Part shown: piece by piece, positions 32,390 to 40,280 of the stretch
How the letters are laid out: the number at the start of each line of letters is the position of its first letter
Position numbering within the stretch: the first letter of the stretch is position 1
DNA from: Candidatus Aminicenantota bacterium
Lineage (GTDB): Bacteria; Acidobacteriota; Aminicenantia; Aminicenantales; Aminicenantaceae
Assembly: GCA_011049545.1 (NCBI GenBank)
Contig: DRHQ01000091.1
Coordinates: forward strand, 1-64,000
Direction: 5' to 3'
DNA length: 64,000 nucleotides
Program-made: the position numbers and the translations under genes
Notes under the pieces: model-generated
Seen by the model: the letters and a program-made list of their open reading frames with translations, nothing else
What the model was told of the DNA's origin: nothing
Databases searched by the model: none

Positions 32390-33463
32390 ATGGGAGTTTA
32401 TAAAGTCAAAGATAAATATTACATCGATTTTTATACCGATGGCAGGCGGATCCGGAAGCCCGTTGGCAGCAAAAGGGATGCTGAAAATGCTCTGGCCGCT
32501 GTAAAGGCCGATATTCTGAGGGGAGAGTATAGATTCAAGGGCAGAGTTAGGATCAGATTTGATGATTTTGCTGAAGAATATCTTGAATATCTCAAGGTCA
32601 ATAAAAAATCGTGGCATAGAAACAAGGCAAGCCTAAAGAGTCTCATACCTCATTTTAAGGAAATGCTACTCTCGAAAATAACACCAGCACATATTGAAGA
32701 GTATAAGAGAAAAAGATTATATGAAGATAAGGTGCAACCTAGCACAATTAACCGTGACCTAGCCTGTTTAAGGCATATGTTTAATATTGCAAAAAAGCTC
32801 AAGGATTATGATGGCGAGAATCCAGTCAAAGATGTTGATTTTTTCCAAGAAAGACAGTATGTGATGAAAATTCTTGATAAAGAAGAGTCAGACCGATTAA
32901 TCAACGAAGCAAAAGATTATCTGAAACCGATGATTATTGTGGCCTTAAATACAGGCATGAGAAGGGGAGAGCTCTTTAACTTGCGCTGGAATGATGTCGA
33001 TTTTGCAGAGCATTATATTTTTGTAAAAAAGACAAAATCCGGATTTATGAGAAAAATCCCGATGAATGATTTAGTGGCCGAGACCTTAAAGAACATTAAG
33101 CGAGAAAATGAATTTGTTTTCTGTAATCCAAAAACAAAAGACCGCCTTGCGTGTATTCAAAGGCCATTTAAGGCTGCGTGTAGGAAGGCCGCCGTTCCTG
33201 ATCTCAGGTTCCACGATTTGCGGCATACATCAGCAACATACATGGTAACTGGAGGAGTAGATCTGGCAACAGTATCGCAGATTTTAGGACACAGCGATAT
33301 TAAAATGACAATGAAATATGCTCACCCGACACCTGAGAATAAAAGGAATGCTGTCAATGTTTTGGCATCGGTTTTCGGCCCTGGGGAGAAAAAAGAAGTA
33401 GCCACAATCCGGTCACAAGAGCCAAAGAAGAAAGAGGTAAGCCCTTTATTATCAAATAATTAG
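32390..33463 (+). CDS. int: Tyrosine recombinase (phage integrase)
   Basis: 357 residues. The N-terminal part (KDKYYIDFYTDGRRIRKPVG) is a three-stranded arm-binding-like domain. Residues about 60-150 are the SAM-like core-binding domain. The catalytic domain carries Arg191 (NTGMRRGELF), His275-x2-Arg278-His279 (HDLRHTSATY), LGHSDIKMTMKYAHP with the nucleophile Tyr310, all intact. The C-terminal 35 residues are a loose tail. The gene ends at 33463, one base before the 26-bp attR, the classic arrangement in which the integrase abuts its own attachment site. Its target is the 3' end of rlpA. Confidence 0.97.
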   Translation: MGVYKVKDKYYIDFYTDGRRIRKPVGSKRDAENALAAVKADILRGEYRFKGRVRIRFDDFAEEYLEYLKVNKKSWHRNKASLKSLIPHFKEMLLSKITPAHIEEYKRKRLYEDKVQPSTINRDLACLRHMFNIAKKLKDYDGENPVKDVDFFQERQYVMKILDKEESDRLINEAKDYLKPMIIVALNTGMRRGELFNLRWNDVDFAEHYIFVKKTKSGFMRKIPMNDLVAETLKNIKRENEFVFCNPKTKDRLACIQRPFKAACRKAAVPDLRFHDLRHTSATYMVTGGVDLATVSQILGHSDIKMTMKYAHPTPENKRNAVNVLASVFGPGEKKEVATIRSQEPKKKEVSPLLSNN

Positions 33464-33464
33464 A

Positions 33465-33490
33465 TTATTTCGTCAATGTTCCTCTAAAAC
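33465..33490. other. attR: right 26-bp direct repeat, inside the rlpA 3' end
   Basis: Identical to 20378-20403. The complement of 33473-33490 encodes the last five residues of rlpA and its stop codon, so integration leaves the gene intact. Confidence 0.92.
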
Positions 33491-34111
33491 GTTAGTTCTA
33501 TAACCCTGTTTCATGAGTTTTTTGGCGATTTTTTCTGCTGATTTCACGCTGCGCGCCTTGATTCTTACCCTGTAATAAGTATTAGAAGAAATTTTTATCT
33601 TCGAGATGTAGACATTCCTGTAGTTTTTCTGGAGTTTCCGTTTGAGGATTTTGGCGTTTTTTTTGATGCTAAATGATCCAACCTGAATAGAAAATTTCTG
33701 TGAAGATTTTTTGGGAGAGTATTTTTTCAGCACCTTAATCTTAACAGGTGCAACTCCTGAAATATCCAAGCCCAGCTTCTTTGCGCCGGCATAAGAAAGG
33801 TCGATGATTCGTCCCTTTATAAAAGGACCGCGATCGTTTATGCGCACTACAACTGATTTTCCGTTATTTAGATTTGTAACCCTGACATAAACTCCGAAGG
33901 GCAGAGTCTTATGCGCCGCTGTCAAAGCGTGCATATTATAAATCTCTCTATTTGAAGTGAGCTTTCCATGAAAGTCAGATCCATACCAGGAAGCAATACC
34001 TTTTTGGACATTCCCAGAACGGAAATAAGTTTGCCCTGCGCAGGATGTCAGAAGGATGACTGAACAAAGAATGAACAACAACCTCAACTTTTTAGATAGG
34101 ATATCGGACAT
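33473..34111 (-). CDS. rlpA: RlpA-like lipoprotein (septal lytic transglycosylase family) with SPOR domain
   Basis: 212 residues. A lipoprotein signal ends at LLTSC (Cys24). A double-psi beta-barrel covers about 36-130, with [42 protein letters not shown] and [14 protein letters not shown] as family signatures, including the catalytic-type Asp. A C-terminal SPOR domain (about 138-210, [17 protein letters not shown]) binds denuded septal glycan. RlpA-type proteins cut naked glycan strands during cell separation. The last codons overlap attR; without the element the gene would converge on the asparaginase gene at 19255. Confidence 0.93.
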   Translation of the reverse strand: MSDILSKKLRLLFILCSVILLTSCAGQTYFRSGNVQKGIASWYGSDFHGKLTSNREIYNMHALTAAHKTLPFGVYVRVTNLNNGKSVVVRINDRGPFIKGRIIDLSYAGAKKLGLDISGVAPVKIKVLKKYSPKKSSQKFSIQVGSFSIKKNAKILKRKLQKNYRNVYISKIKISSNTYYRVRIKARSVKSAEKIAKKLMKQGYRTNVLEEH

Positions 34112-34387
34112 GATGAGTTCGTCCTTAAAGCAGACAGGCCTTGTTTTTCAATCCTCCAAACACTGGCAGAACATCAAAATTCTTTTTATCTTCTTTGAAA
34201 ATGATTTAAAGTTTTACTCTTATTTAATTCCCTCGCCTTAAAATTAACCACATTCCTACATATTATGTCAAATCATACAGCGGACTTCTGGATATATCTT
34301 TTATTTTCTAATAGAATAAATTCTCGTGAAGAAGACAATTCATCTCATAAGGAAATTTAGCTTCTCAGCCATGTTTTCTGGAATTAG

Positions 34388-34774
34388 ATGAAAAAAATTA
34401 TCTTTTTTGCTCCCGCTTCCTTATATTACGCCTTTATATTCTATTTATCTTCAAGAAGCCATGATATCAAAATTGACATCCTCTTCTTCGATAAAGTAAT
34501 TCATATTGTAGAATTTGCCATTCTGGGACTCCTCCTGTCCTTTGGCTATTTTATGAGTTTGAAATCTCCCCTTATGGTAAAGGCTGTGTTAACTATTTGC
34601 AGCGGTATTCTTCTCGGAGGCTTGGATGAATTCCATCAATATTTCATCCCTCGCCGTTCTGTTGAATTCTTCGATGTAATCGCAGATACAACCGGAATAC
34701 TCATCGGCCTGTTGTTATATTATTATTTTTCGCGGTCTGCGAAAGGAAAGATTTTCGCTGAAAAATTATCATAA
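34388..34774 (+). CDS. VanZ-family membrane protein
   Basis: 128 residues with four predicted membrane helices. VanZ-like hallmarks: YLSSRSHD in the first loop, FFDKVIHIVEFAILGLLLSFGY, LLGGLDEFHQYFIPRRSVEFFDVIADTTGILIG. The family is found in glycopeptide-resistance clusters and more widely as a small integral membrane protein of uncertain role. It is preceded by a 276-bp divergent gap with AT-rich promoter-like sequence shared with rlpA. Confidence 0.88.
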   Translation: MKKIIFFAPASLYYAFIFYLSSRSHDIKIDILFFDKVIHIVEFAILGLLLSFGYFMSLKSPLMVKAVLTICSGILLGGLDEFHQYFIPRRSVEFFDVIADTTGILIGLLLYYYFSRSAKGKIFAEKLS

Positions 34775-34839
34775 TTATGACCATAAACTAGATCATGACA
34801 ATAAGGAACCAAAATAGGGGATAGTAAAGAAAAAGTCTT

Positions 34840-35358
34840 TTATTCTCCCTCTGCTGCTGCGGGAGAAGTGAATATTCTCTTTCCAAGCTCCTGGTCAAGA
34901 GTAAATAAGCGGTTGCGATCCTCACCTAACAATCTAAGTTTTTGAACTATCTCATCAGCCGAGGATTCCTCCTCAACTTGTTCAGCCACAAACCACTGTA
35001 AAAAATTGTTAGTGGCCTGGTCAGCTTCGGATACTGCAAGAGTAACCAGGTCGTTTATCAGACCTGTTACCTTTTGCTCGTGCTCGTAAACTTGTTCGAA
35101 AGCTGCCAACGGCGAATCCCATTGTGCCGATGGTGCTGCAATAGAAGTCAGATTTACTCTGGCGGCTCTTTCATGGATGTAATCATAAAACTTCATTGCA
35201 TGCACCAATTCCTCCCGAGTTTGCGCTAGCATCCATTTGGCAAATCCCTTGAGGTTTACTGATTCAAAATAAGCAGCCATCGAAAGATAAAGATATGAAG
35301 AATAAAGTTCTGCATTTAACTGTTTGTTTAAAGCATCTTGGATTTTTGTTTTTATCAT
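34840..35358 (-). CDS. ftnA: Bacterial non-heme ferritin
   Basis: 172 residues. Ferroxidase ligands are visible: Glu17 ([12 protein letters not shown]), Glu50 and His53 ([11 protein letters not shown]), Glu94 (YEHEQ) and Gln/Glu in [13 protein letters not shown]. Such proteins assemble into 24-mers that oxidise Fe(II) and store Fe(III), limiting Fenton chemistry. It is the last gene of a leftward cluster with DUF1858, DUF438, rubrerythrin and a Fur-type regulator, all linked to iron or oxygen stress. Confidence 0.95.
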   Translation of the reverse strand: MIKTKIQDALNKQLNAELYSSYLYLSMAAYFESVNLKGFAKWMLAQTREELVHAMKFYDYIHERAARVNLTSIAAPSAQWDSPLAAFEQVYEHEQKVTGLINDLVTLAVSEADQATNNFLQWFVAEQVEEESSADEIVQKLRLLGEDRNRLFTLDQELGKRIFTSPAAAEGE

Positions 35359-35375
35359 ATTAATTACTCCTCTTT

Positions 35376-35603
35376 TTATGGTTTAACCTTAAATCCCAGT
35401 TCTTCCAACTTTTTTATGACTTCATCCAAATCTTTCCCTTGTTTCTTACAGCCCTGAGGTATCGTTGTTACTTTACCCAGAATTTTCCTCGCTATTGGAT
35501 TTGCAACACCAAAGAATCCCATCTCCTTTAAAACTCCTATAAGCTCAGGATAAGATTCTGTTAACTCATAAACATTTTTCTTTAAATCAATAAGTTTCAG
35601 CAT
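35376..35603 (-). CDS. DUF1858 domain protein
   Basis: 75 residues covering a single DUF1858 unit: [27 protein letters not shown], then the loop and [26 protein letters not shown]. The family is a small helical domain common in anaerobes, often fused to or next to DUF438 proteins, as here where it overlaps the DUF438 gene by 17 bp. Biochemical role unknown; the overlap implies a joint function. Confidence 0.88.
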   Translation of the reverse strand: MLKLIDLKKNVYELTESYPELIGVLKEMGFFGVANPIARKILGKVTTIPQGCKKQGKDLDEVIKKLEELGFKVKP

Positions 35604-36807
35604 CCAGTCTCTTTTCTCCTTCGAGCTTTTTAATTTCAGTTAAGTCCTGGCTAACTTCAAGAGTTCCTAGATAAGATCCTCCCTCATCTCTCACGGCAAA
35701 ATATCTGATATACACAAATTTTCCCTCTTGATTAATCCAGAAATCAACGGTATCCCTCTTTCCCTCCTTAAAGGAGTTTAATATTTCCTCCACAGTTTCC
35801 AAACTTTGAGGAGGGTGGCAATTTTGTACCTTTATCCCGATAACGGATTTTGTTCGCAAGAAAATCCTTTCTTTATTATCGGAAAAATATCTGACTTTAT
35901 CCTCATTATCCACAAACGTAATATCTACTGGCAGTGTATTTAAGATAGACATTAATTCTTTTAACCGGAGCTTCCCTGTCGGGAGACTAATTTCATTGTC
36001 TTCGAAAACTGGTTCTTCAATCAGAGCGCTTTTCAAATCCTTTACAAGAGCCTCGGTTTCCTTGGGTTTTTCCACAAACACATAACCTACTTCTTCACTT
36101 TCCCTCAGGATTTCAACCCAGTCGTTTGCACTCAATTTTTCAAGACAAGTCGGGAAAAGAATGTTCTCTTCTTTAAAAATCATCCCGGTTACTTCTTCTA
36201 TCAATGGATCCAGGGAGTTTTTTGAGTATGGTTCCAGATCTTTGATATCTTTTATTTCTTCGACCGATGAAATTGCCTTTTTTAATAAATCTCTAACCTC
36301 ATTATCCTTTCCCCACATAACCTTTGAAGGACCAGTAAATCCCTGTTTCTCCAAAAAAGGAAAAAGAACCAGCTCTTTTCTTGCATAGTGTATCTCTATA
36401 CCTTTTAATTCATTCAGCAAATCATTTAGTTTCCTTTTTGTTCTGGAGAGTTCTTCCTTTCTCTCCTCTTTCAGTTTTTTAAGGGAATCAGCAATTTTTT
36501 CTATCTCTCGATTTTCTAACTTAAAGAGATAAACAGGATGAGATGGAGATGTTTCTTTAATAATGGACTTTTCCAGGGCTGATTGGAAAAGCAAGGCATG
36601 GACATTACAAAACTTTTTTATTTCTTCAGGAGAAAGCCCTTCATCAATAAGAGACTGCTCTATTTCAGCAATTTCTGTCGAGCTTGCAGTACCTATTTCC
36701 TTTTCAAACCTCTCTTTTGCTTTCTCAATTGTTAAACCTTCATGAAGTTTACGGATGATATCCTTCATTATTTCTTTCTTTTTCTGTTTATTCGGTATTT
36801 CAGTCAT
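35587..36807 (-). CDS. DUF438 / hemerythrin-like / PAS domain protein
   Basis: 406 residues. Residues 1-85 form the DUF438 helical domain (IIRKLHEGLTIEKAKERFEKEI). Residues about 90-235 are a hemerythrin-type HHE bundle with His/Glu positions in HPVYLFKLENREIE, GIEIHYARKELVLFPFLEKQG and MIFKEENILFPTCLEKL. Residues about 280-395 are a PAS domain (NTLPVDITFVDNEDKVRYFS ... VIGIKVQNCHPPQSLETVEEIL). Proteins of this build are thought to sense oxygen, NO or redox state through the di-iron site and PAS pocket; there is no output domain. It overlaps the DUF1858 gene. Confidence 0.9.
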   Translation of the reverse strand: MTEIPNKQKKKEIMKDIIRKLHEGLTIEKAKERFEKEIGTASSTEIAEIEQSLIDEGLSPEEIKKFCNVHALLFQSALEKSIIKETSPSHPVYLFKLENREIEKIADSLKKLKEERKEELSRTKRKLNDLLNELKGIEIHYARKELVLFPFLEKQGFTGPSKVMWGKDNEVRDLLKKAISSVEEIKDIKDLEPYSKNSLDPLIEEVTGMIFKEENILFPTCLEKLSANDWVEILRESEEVGYVFVEKPKETEALVKDLKSALIEEPVFEDNEISLPTGKLRLKELMSILNTLPVDITFVDNEDKVRYFSDNKERIFLRTKSVIGIKVQNCHPPQSLETVEEILNSFKEGKRDTVDFWINQEGKFVYIRYFAVRDEGGSYLGTLEVSQDLTEIKKLEGEKRLDAETY

Positions 36808-37017
36808 AGATCCTCCTTACTCAGTAAAAGATATGCCTAATTCTATGTTTAGGTTAAAGCTAATGTTTAAGTTTTGCTCTATTTGTGGTCCCTTTCCCTT
36901 TTTTTGGGTTTTAATTAAGAACCAAAAGACCCATGTTCATCACCTTGCGTTCAGGAATCAAATGCCCGTATTTATCATCATATCTTCATGGATTAAAAAA
37001 ACAACATTTATTGCCGA

Positions 37018-37593
37018 TCACCAATTCTCAGCAAGCAGTTCAAAGTATGCTTTGGCATGGGCACAAGCAGGACATTCATCAGGGGGTTCGTTGTCTTCAG
37101 CAATATACCCACAATTCGCGCATTTCCATTTTACAACCTCATCTCGCTTGAAAACCAGGCCATTATTAATATTGTTAAGAAGCCCCAAGTATCTTTTCTC
37201 ATGCTGCATCTCTGCAACTGCGATAGATCTCATTGCCTCAGCAATCTCTGAAAATCCCTCCTCATCAGCTGTTTTTGCAAATTCTGGATACATGGTCGTA
37301 TGTTCGTAATTCTCTCCTGCCGCAGATTCTTTAAGATTATCCGTAGTAGCTCCGATTAAACCCGCCGGGTAAGAAGCCTGAATCTCTGCCGCACCACCCT
37401 CCAAGAATTTAAAGAGCCTCTCTGCATGTTCCTTCTCGTTATCCGCAGTCTCTAAGAATATTCCACGAATCTGTTCATAGCCTTCCTTCTTTGCCTTTGA
37501 AGCAAAATACGTGTAGCGGTTTCTTGCCTGCGATTCTCCAGCAAATGCGGTTAAAACGTTCTTTTCTGTCATTGTTCCTTTTAGACTTTCCAT
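37018..37593 (-). CDS. rbr: Rubrerythrin
   Basis: 191 residues. The di-iron four-helix bundle shows [34 protein letters not shown] and [11 protein letters not shown]-terminal rubredoxin domain carries CANCGY and CPACAHAK (two CxxC pairs around an Fe(SCys)4 site). Rubrerythrin reduces hydrogen peroxide in anaerobes using electrons from rubredoxin or NAD(P)H. It has its own ribosome site and is transcribed toward the DUF438 gene, with a 210-bp gap, so it may be a separate transcript of the same stress regulon. Confidence 0.96.
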   Translation of the reverse strand: MESLKGTMTEKNVLTAFAGESQARNRYTYFASKAKKEGYEQIRGIFLETADNEKEHAERLFKFLEGGAAEIQASYPAGLIGATTDNLKESAAGENYEHTTMYPEFAKTADEEGFSEIAEAMRSIAVAEMQHEKRYLGLLNNINNGLVFKRDEVVKWKCANCGYIAEDNEPPDECPACAHAKAYFELLAENW

Positions 37594-37689
37594 TTATTTC
37601 TCCTTCTTTATTAATTTATTTACTTTATTCTTAATCTTTGCTTCCGATCCCCATTCTTAATTTATATTTTATCTATTCTTATTCAGACA

Positions 37690-38148
37690 TCAAGAAGAAC
37701 TTCGGCCTCTGGATTTTTTTCCTACATTTTTAGAGCAATCTTTACATATGCCTTTGAAGTATCCGTGGATTTCATCGATTCTGTGTCCTGATATGATACC
37801 TTTCTCTCCCTCTGCGTAGGCACATTTAAGATCGATATCTATAATCTGGCCACATTTTTTACAGAGGAAATGGTGATGGTAATCTGTATTAAAGTCATAC
37901 CTGACTTCGGTTCCTGTAATAGTGACTCCAAAGACAAGTCTTTTTTCTAAAAAATTATTAAGGGTGTTGTAAACAGTTGTTAAAGAAAGGGTAGGAATAT
38001 CATTGAGCAGCTTTTCGTAGACCATTTCGACAGTGGGGTGGTTATTCAAATTATTACTCAAGTATTCAAGAATTTTTAACCGCTGGAATGTGGGCTTTAT
38101 GCCTTTTTCTTCAAGCAAAGTTTTTATCTTTTCCATATTTGTAATCAT
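37690..38148 (-). CDS. Fur-family regulator, PerR-like
   Basis: 152 residues. Winged helix KGIKPTFQRLKILEYLSNNL ... LSLTTVYNTLNNFLEKRLV. Metal site YHHHFLCKKCG and the C-terminal KGICKDC give two CxxC pairs for structural zinc, with regulatory His/Asp ligands in NTDYHHHF. Sequence and the neighbouring rubrerythrin and ferritin genes favour PerR (peroxide sensing by His oxidation) over Fur. A second ATG at codon 5 is possible. A Per-box-like site lies just upstream. Confidence 0.88.
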   Translation of the reverse strand: MITNMEKIKTLLEEKGIKPTFQRLKILEYLSNNLNNHPTVEMVYEKLLNDIPTLSLTTVYNTLNNFLEKRLVFGVTITGTEVRYDFNTDYHHHFLCKKCGQIIDIDLKCAYAEGEKGIISGHRIDEIHGYFKGICKDCSKNVGKKSRGRSSS

Positions 38149-38155
38149 TTCAAGC

Positions 38156-38170
38156 TTGTAATGATTGTAA
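38156..38170. promoter_or_regulatory. Per-box-like 7-1-7 element upstream of the PerR-like gene
   Basis: TTGTAATGATTGTAA has 7-1-7 geometry with two arm mismatches and lies 8 bp upstream of the coding start, suggesting autoregulation. Confidence 0.4.
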
Positions 38171-38310
38171 TGTTAGGCAATAGCCTTGTCAAGCAAAAAA
38201 TTATCTTAAAAAAATACCCCCCACTGTTATCCTTAAAGACTTTTGAACCATATAGCTTGACCCCTTTAAAGACATAATTGCCGCCCGAGTCTGTATGGTT
38301 CTTTTGCCTA

Positions 38311-38540
38311 GCGAAGGCTGTATAGTGAAAAAGCCGTGAGAAAGGCTGAGCGGGCATGGTTCCTCTCCGATGGAGAGGAGAGCGAAGCCAGGAGAATAAA
38401 TGGGGCCGAGAATAAATGGAGCCAGGCTCCATTTTCTGTATGAGAATGTCTCCTTTCTTGCAAAATGGAGCCTGGCCCCATTTATTCTGCATTTATTCTG
38501 GGGACAAAAACAACGTGTTTTTGAGCTATATAGCCTGAGC
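38311..38540 (+). repeat. Dispersed intergenic repeat, copy 2, with an AATAAATGGRGCC hairpin
   Basis: Shares the 38-bp block (38311-38348), the GAGAGGAGAGCGAAGCC block (38373-38389) and CAACGTGTTTTTGA...GCCTGAGC (38511-38540) with 937-1124. Here the inserted structure is a 26-bp-arm inverted repeat placed between the second and third blocks. The 396-bp gap holds no supported gene. Confidence 0.75.
38410..38487. repeat. Long REP-like hairpin with GGAGCCAGGCTCC / GGAGCCTGGCCCC arms
   Basis: Arms 38410-38435 and 38462-38487 are complementary over 26 bp with one mismatch around a 26-nt loop. A partial direct duplicate of the outer arm (GAGAATAAATGGGGCC) precedes it at 38392. The arm resembles other GGGG(N)CAG-type arms in the window. 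Confidence 0.8.
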
Positions 38541-38544
38541 TTCT

Positions 38545-39276
38545 TTAGAGAAACTTTATTAATTTTTCTTTTAAAATTGAGAAGGCCTCTTTTGGAGTAG
38601 AGCAGTAAAAGAAAAGTTTGAGATCCTCTGCAGAAATTGTTTTATGTTTTAAAAGTTCCTCAAAGTTTATGATTTTTCTCCAATATTCTTCCCCATAAAG
38701 CAGTATGACCACATCTTCGCGAGAAATCTTATTTGTCTGAACCAGGGTAAGCGTTTCAAAAACCTCATCCAGAGTGCCATAACCCCCGGGGAATGCAACC
38801 ACAGCTCTTGCCTTATTCAGCATCCAAAATTTTCTCATGAAAAAATAATTGAACATAAAAGAGAGCTCAGGAGATATGTAGAGATTAGGTAATTGATCCT
38901 CAGGAAGAGAAATATTCATGCCTATAGATTTTCCTTCTGCTCGCGATGCCCCCCGGTTCGCAGCTTCCATTATGCCAGGCCCTCCTCCTGTGCAGACAAC
39001 AAAATTTTTGCCCTTTTGCTTTAACTTTATAGCCCATTTGGCCAGGTTGTATGCAAGTTCTTCAGCTTCCCAATAGTACCTTGTCAAAGGAGAATCTTTC
39101 TCCTCAACCTTTGCCTTTGAAGAACCAAGAAAAAGAATTGTATTGTTGACCTTCAATTCATTCAACCTCTTCAAAGGCTCTAAATACTCACTTAAAATTC
39201 TCAAAGTGCGGGCTTCATCAGATTCTAAAAATTGCGAATTTTCATAAGCTTTTATTGTGGATTCACTTTTTTTCAT
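38545..39276 (-). CDS. LOG family protein (TIGR00730-type nucleotide phosphoribohydrolase)
   Basis: 243 residues with the two signatures of the family: CTGGGPGIMEAANRGA (nucleotide loop) and FPGGYGTLDEVFETLTLVQT (PGGxGTxxE catalytic motif). Members cleave ribose 5-phosphate from nucleotide monophosphates; plant-associated ones make cytokinins, whereas most bacterial ones have housekeeping roles. The older name lysine decarboxylase is a mis-annotation. The N-terminal 50 residues are an acidic helical extension. Its 3' end abuts the dispersed repeat. Confidence 0.9.
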   Translation of the reverse strand: MKKSESTIKAYENSQFLESDEARTLRILSEYLEPLKRLNELKVNNTILFLGSSKAKVEEKDSPLTRYYWEAEELAYNLAKWAIKLKQKGKNFVVCTGGGPGIMEAANRGASRAEGKSIGMNISLPEDQLPNLYISPELSFMFNYFFMRKFWMLNKARAVVAFPGGYGTLDEVFETLTLVQTNKISREDVVILLYGEEYWRKIINFEELLKHKTISAEDLKLFFYCSTPKEAFSILKEKLIKFL

Positions 39277-39573
39277 ATTATCCTCTTTCTAAAATTGGAA
39301 CAAAAAGTCTATCTGAATTGTAAGATTAAAACAAGGATTTTCGGAGCCAGATTACCCTTGCTCGTTGTAATAAAAGCGGCAATCTAGTCTAGTTTCTTAT
39401 TATTAACTTGATTCGTTCCATTCGCTCTAAGCTGGGTATTAATTCAATTCTTGCGGTTCTTGCTCTCATCAGATATTCTAGTTGACGTTAGGTAAGGTAT
39501 AATATCAAGAATTTTCAGGCAAGGATGGAATAAAGATAAAAAATGAGGGCTGAGATTAAGCGAGGTGAAAACA

Positions 39574-40008
39574 ATGCTTGAGTTTTGGAAAGCGATGAAA
39601 AAACAAAGATTTGAAGAAGAAGTCAAAAAAATCGAACATGAAATAAGCCGATCAAAAAGGTTCAATTATAGTTTTGGCATTTTTGTGGTAGATATAAGCA
39701 ACAACGCTCCAAAGGGAATAAGCGCACTAATGCCCGGTAAAACTCTTTCCTTTCATTTAATGAAAAAATATATTCGTGGTTATGACAAGCTGTTTGGTCC
39801 TTTTTTCAGGAGATATTATATAATCCTTCCTCAATCAGATAGAAACGGAATCAATGCATTCAAACAAAGAATTCATAGGCTCGCCAAAGAATATAAATGG
39901 GGAGATTTGAGTATAGGTGAAGCGCTCTATGATGAAGATGGTGAAAATCCCCAAGCTTTATTAGACGCAGCCATAAGCCGATTATCAAGCCTGAATAATC
40001 CAGGCTAG
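39574..40008 (+). CDS. Degenerate GGDEF-like domain protein
   Basis: The start at 39574 follows GAGG with 8-base spacing and gives 144 residues. The fold impression is a shortened GGDEF: EISRSKRFNYSFGIFVVDIS aligns with the first conserved strand region, but the signature loop reads RRYYIILPQSD in place of GGDEF, so no cyclase activity is expected. It might bind or sense nucleotides, or be a relic. The stop codon lies within a repeat module (TGAATAATCCAGGCTAG), so the native C-terminus may have been altered by repeat insertion. Confidence 0.55.
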   Translation: MLEFWKAMKKQRFEEEVKKIEHEISRSKRFNYSFGIFVVDISNNAPKGISALMPGKTLSFHLMKKYIRGYDKLFGPFFRRYYIILPQSDRNGINAFKQRIHRLAKEYKWGDLSIGEALYDEDGENPQALLDAAISRLSSLNNPG

Positions 40009-40215
40009 TTAAAACCATTCTAAAAAAGATTATTGTCGGCAAACAAATTCAAAAGTTACGAGAACTATTTCAAATAAGTCAAAAAAAAACAAGGAGAAAA
40101 GGGGGCAAGCCCTTTTTATACAGGTTACTTTTTAGAAGAAAATTGCCAATCCACTTTCTTTTCTGCTTAGCAGTCTAACCTGGATTATTCATGAATTATA
40201 AAAGCTTTAAAGGTC
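39992..40215. repeat. Inverted pair of the AATAATCCAGG(C/T)TAG repeat with a GGTCTGATCCC module
   Basis: TGAATAATCCAGGCTAG (39992-40008) and its inverted partner CTAACCTGGATTATTCAT (40175-40192) flank about 165 bp. The outer module AAAGGTCTGATCCCAA (about 40201-40216) completes on the minus strand the same composite seen at 11440-11500. The gap 40009-40280 has no other gene. Confidence 0.7.
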
Positions 40216-40280
40216 TGATCCCAATATTTTGACTTCATATATATCCTGTGCTATCTATACAGAAGTTCAAAGGAAACGAA

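Larger units (their letters stand above)
20404..33464. mobile_element. Integrated phage-like element (satellite or reduced provirus), about 13.1 kb
   Basis: The element is bounded by perfect 26-bp direct repeats. It has a tyrosine integrase abutting attR, XRE and excisionase-like regulators, a putative replication module, large terminase and HK97-type prohead protease. I find no portal, major capsid, tail or lysis gene. G+C visibly varies: an AT-rich left arm (20.6-23.7 kb), a GC-richer packaging block (25.0-29.5 kb) and an AT-rich gene before the integrase, so it is a mosaic. The recognised frames are free of frameshifts, which argues against long decay. It is integrated into the 3' end of rlpA, restoring its stop codon. 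Confidence 0.88.

Noticed and set aside
38145-38492. A minus-strand frame in the repeat-filled gap before the LOG gene
   Set aside because: It is made of the dispersed repeat and its hairpin arms; no ribosome site or domain.
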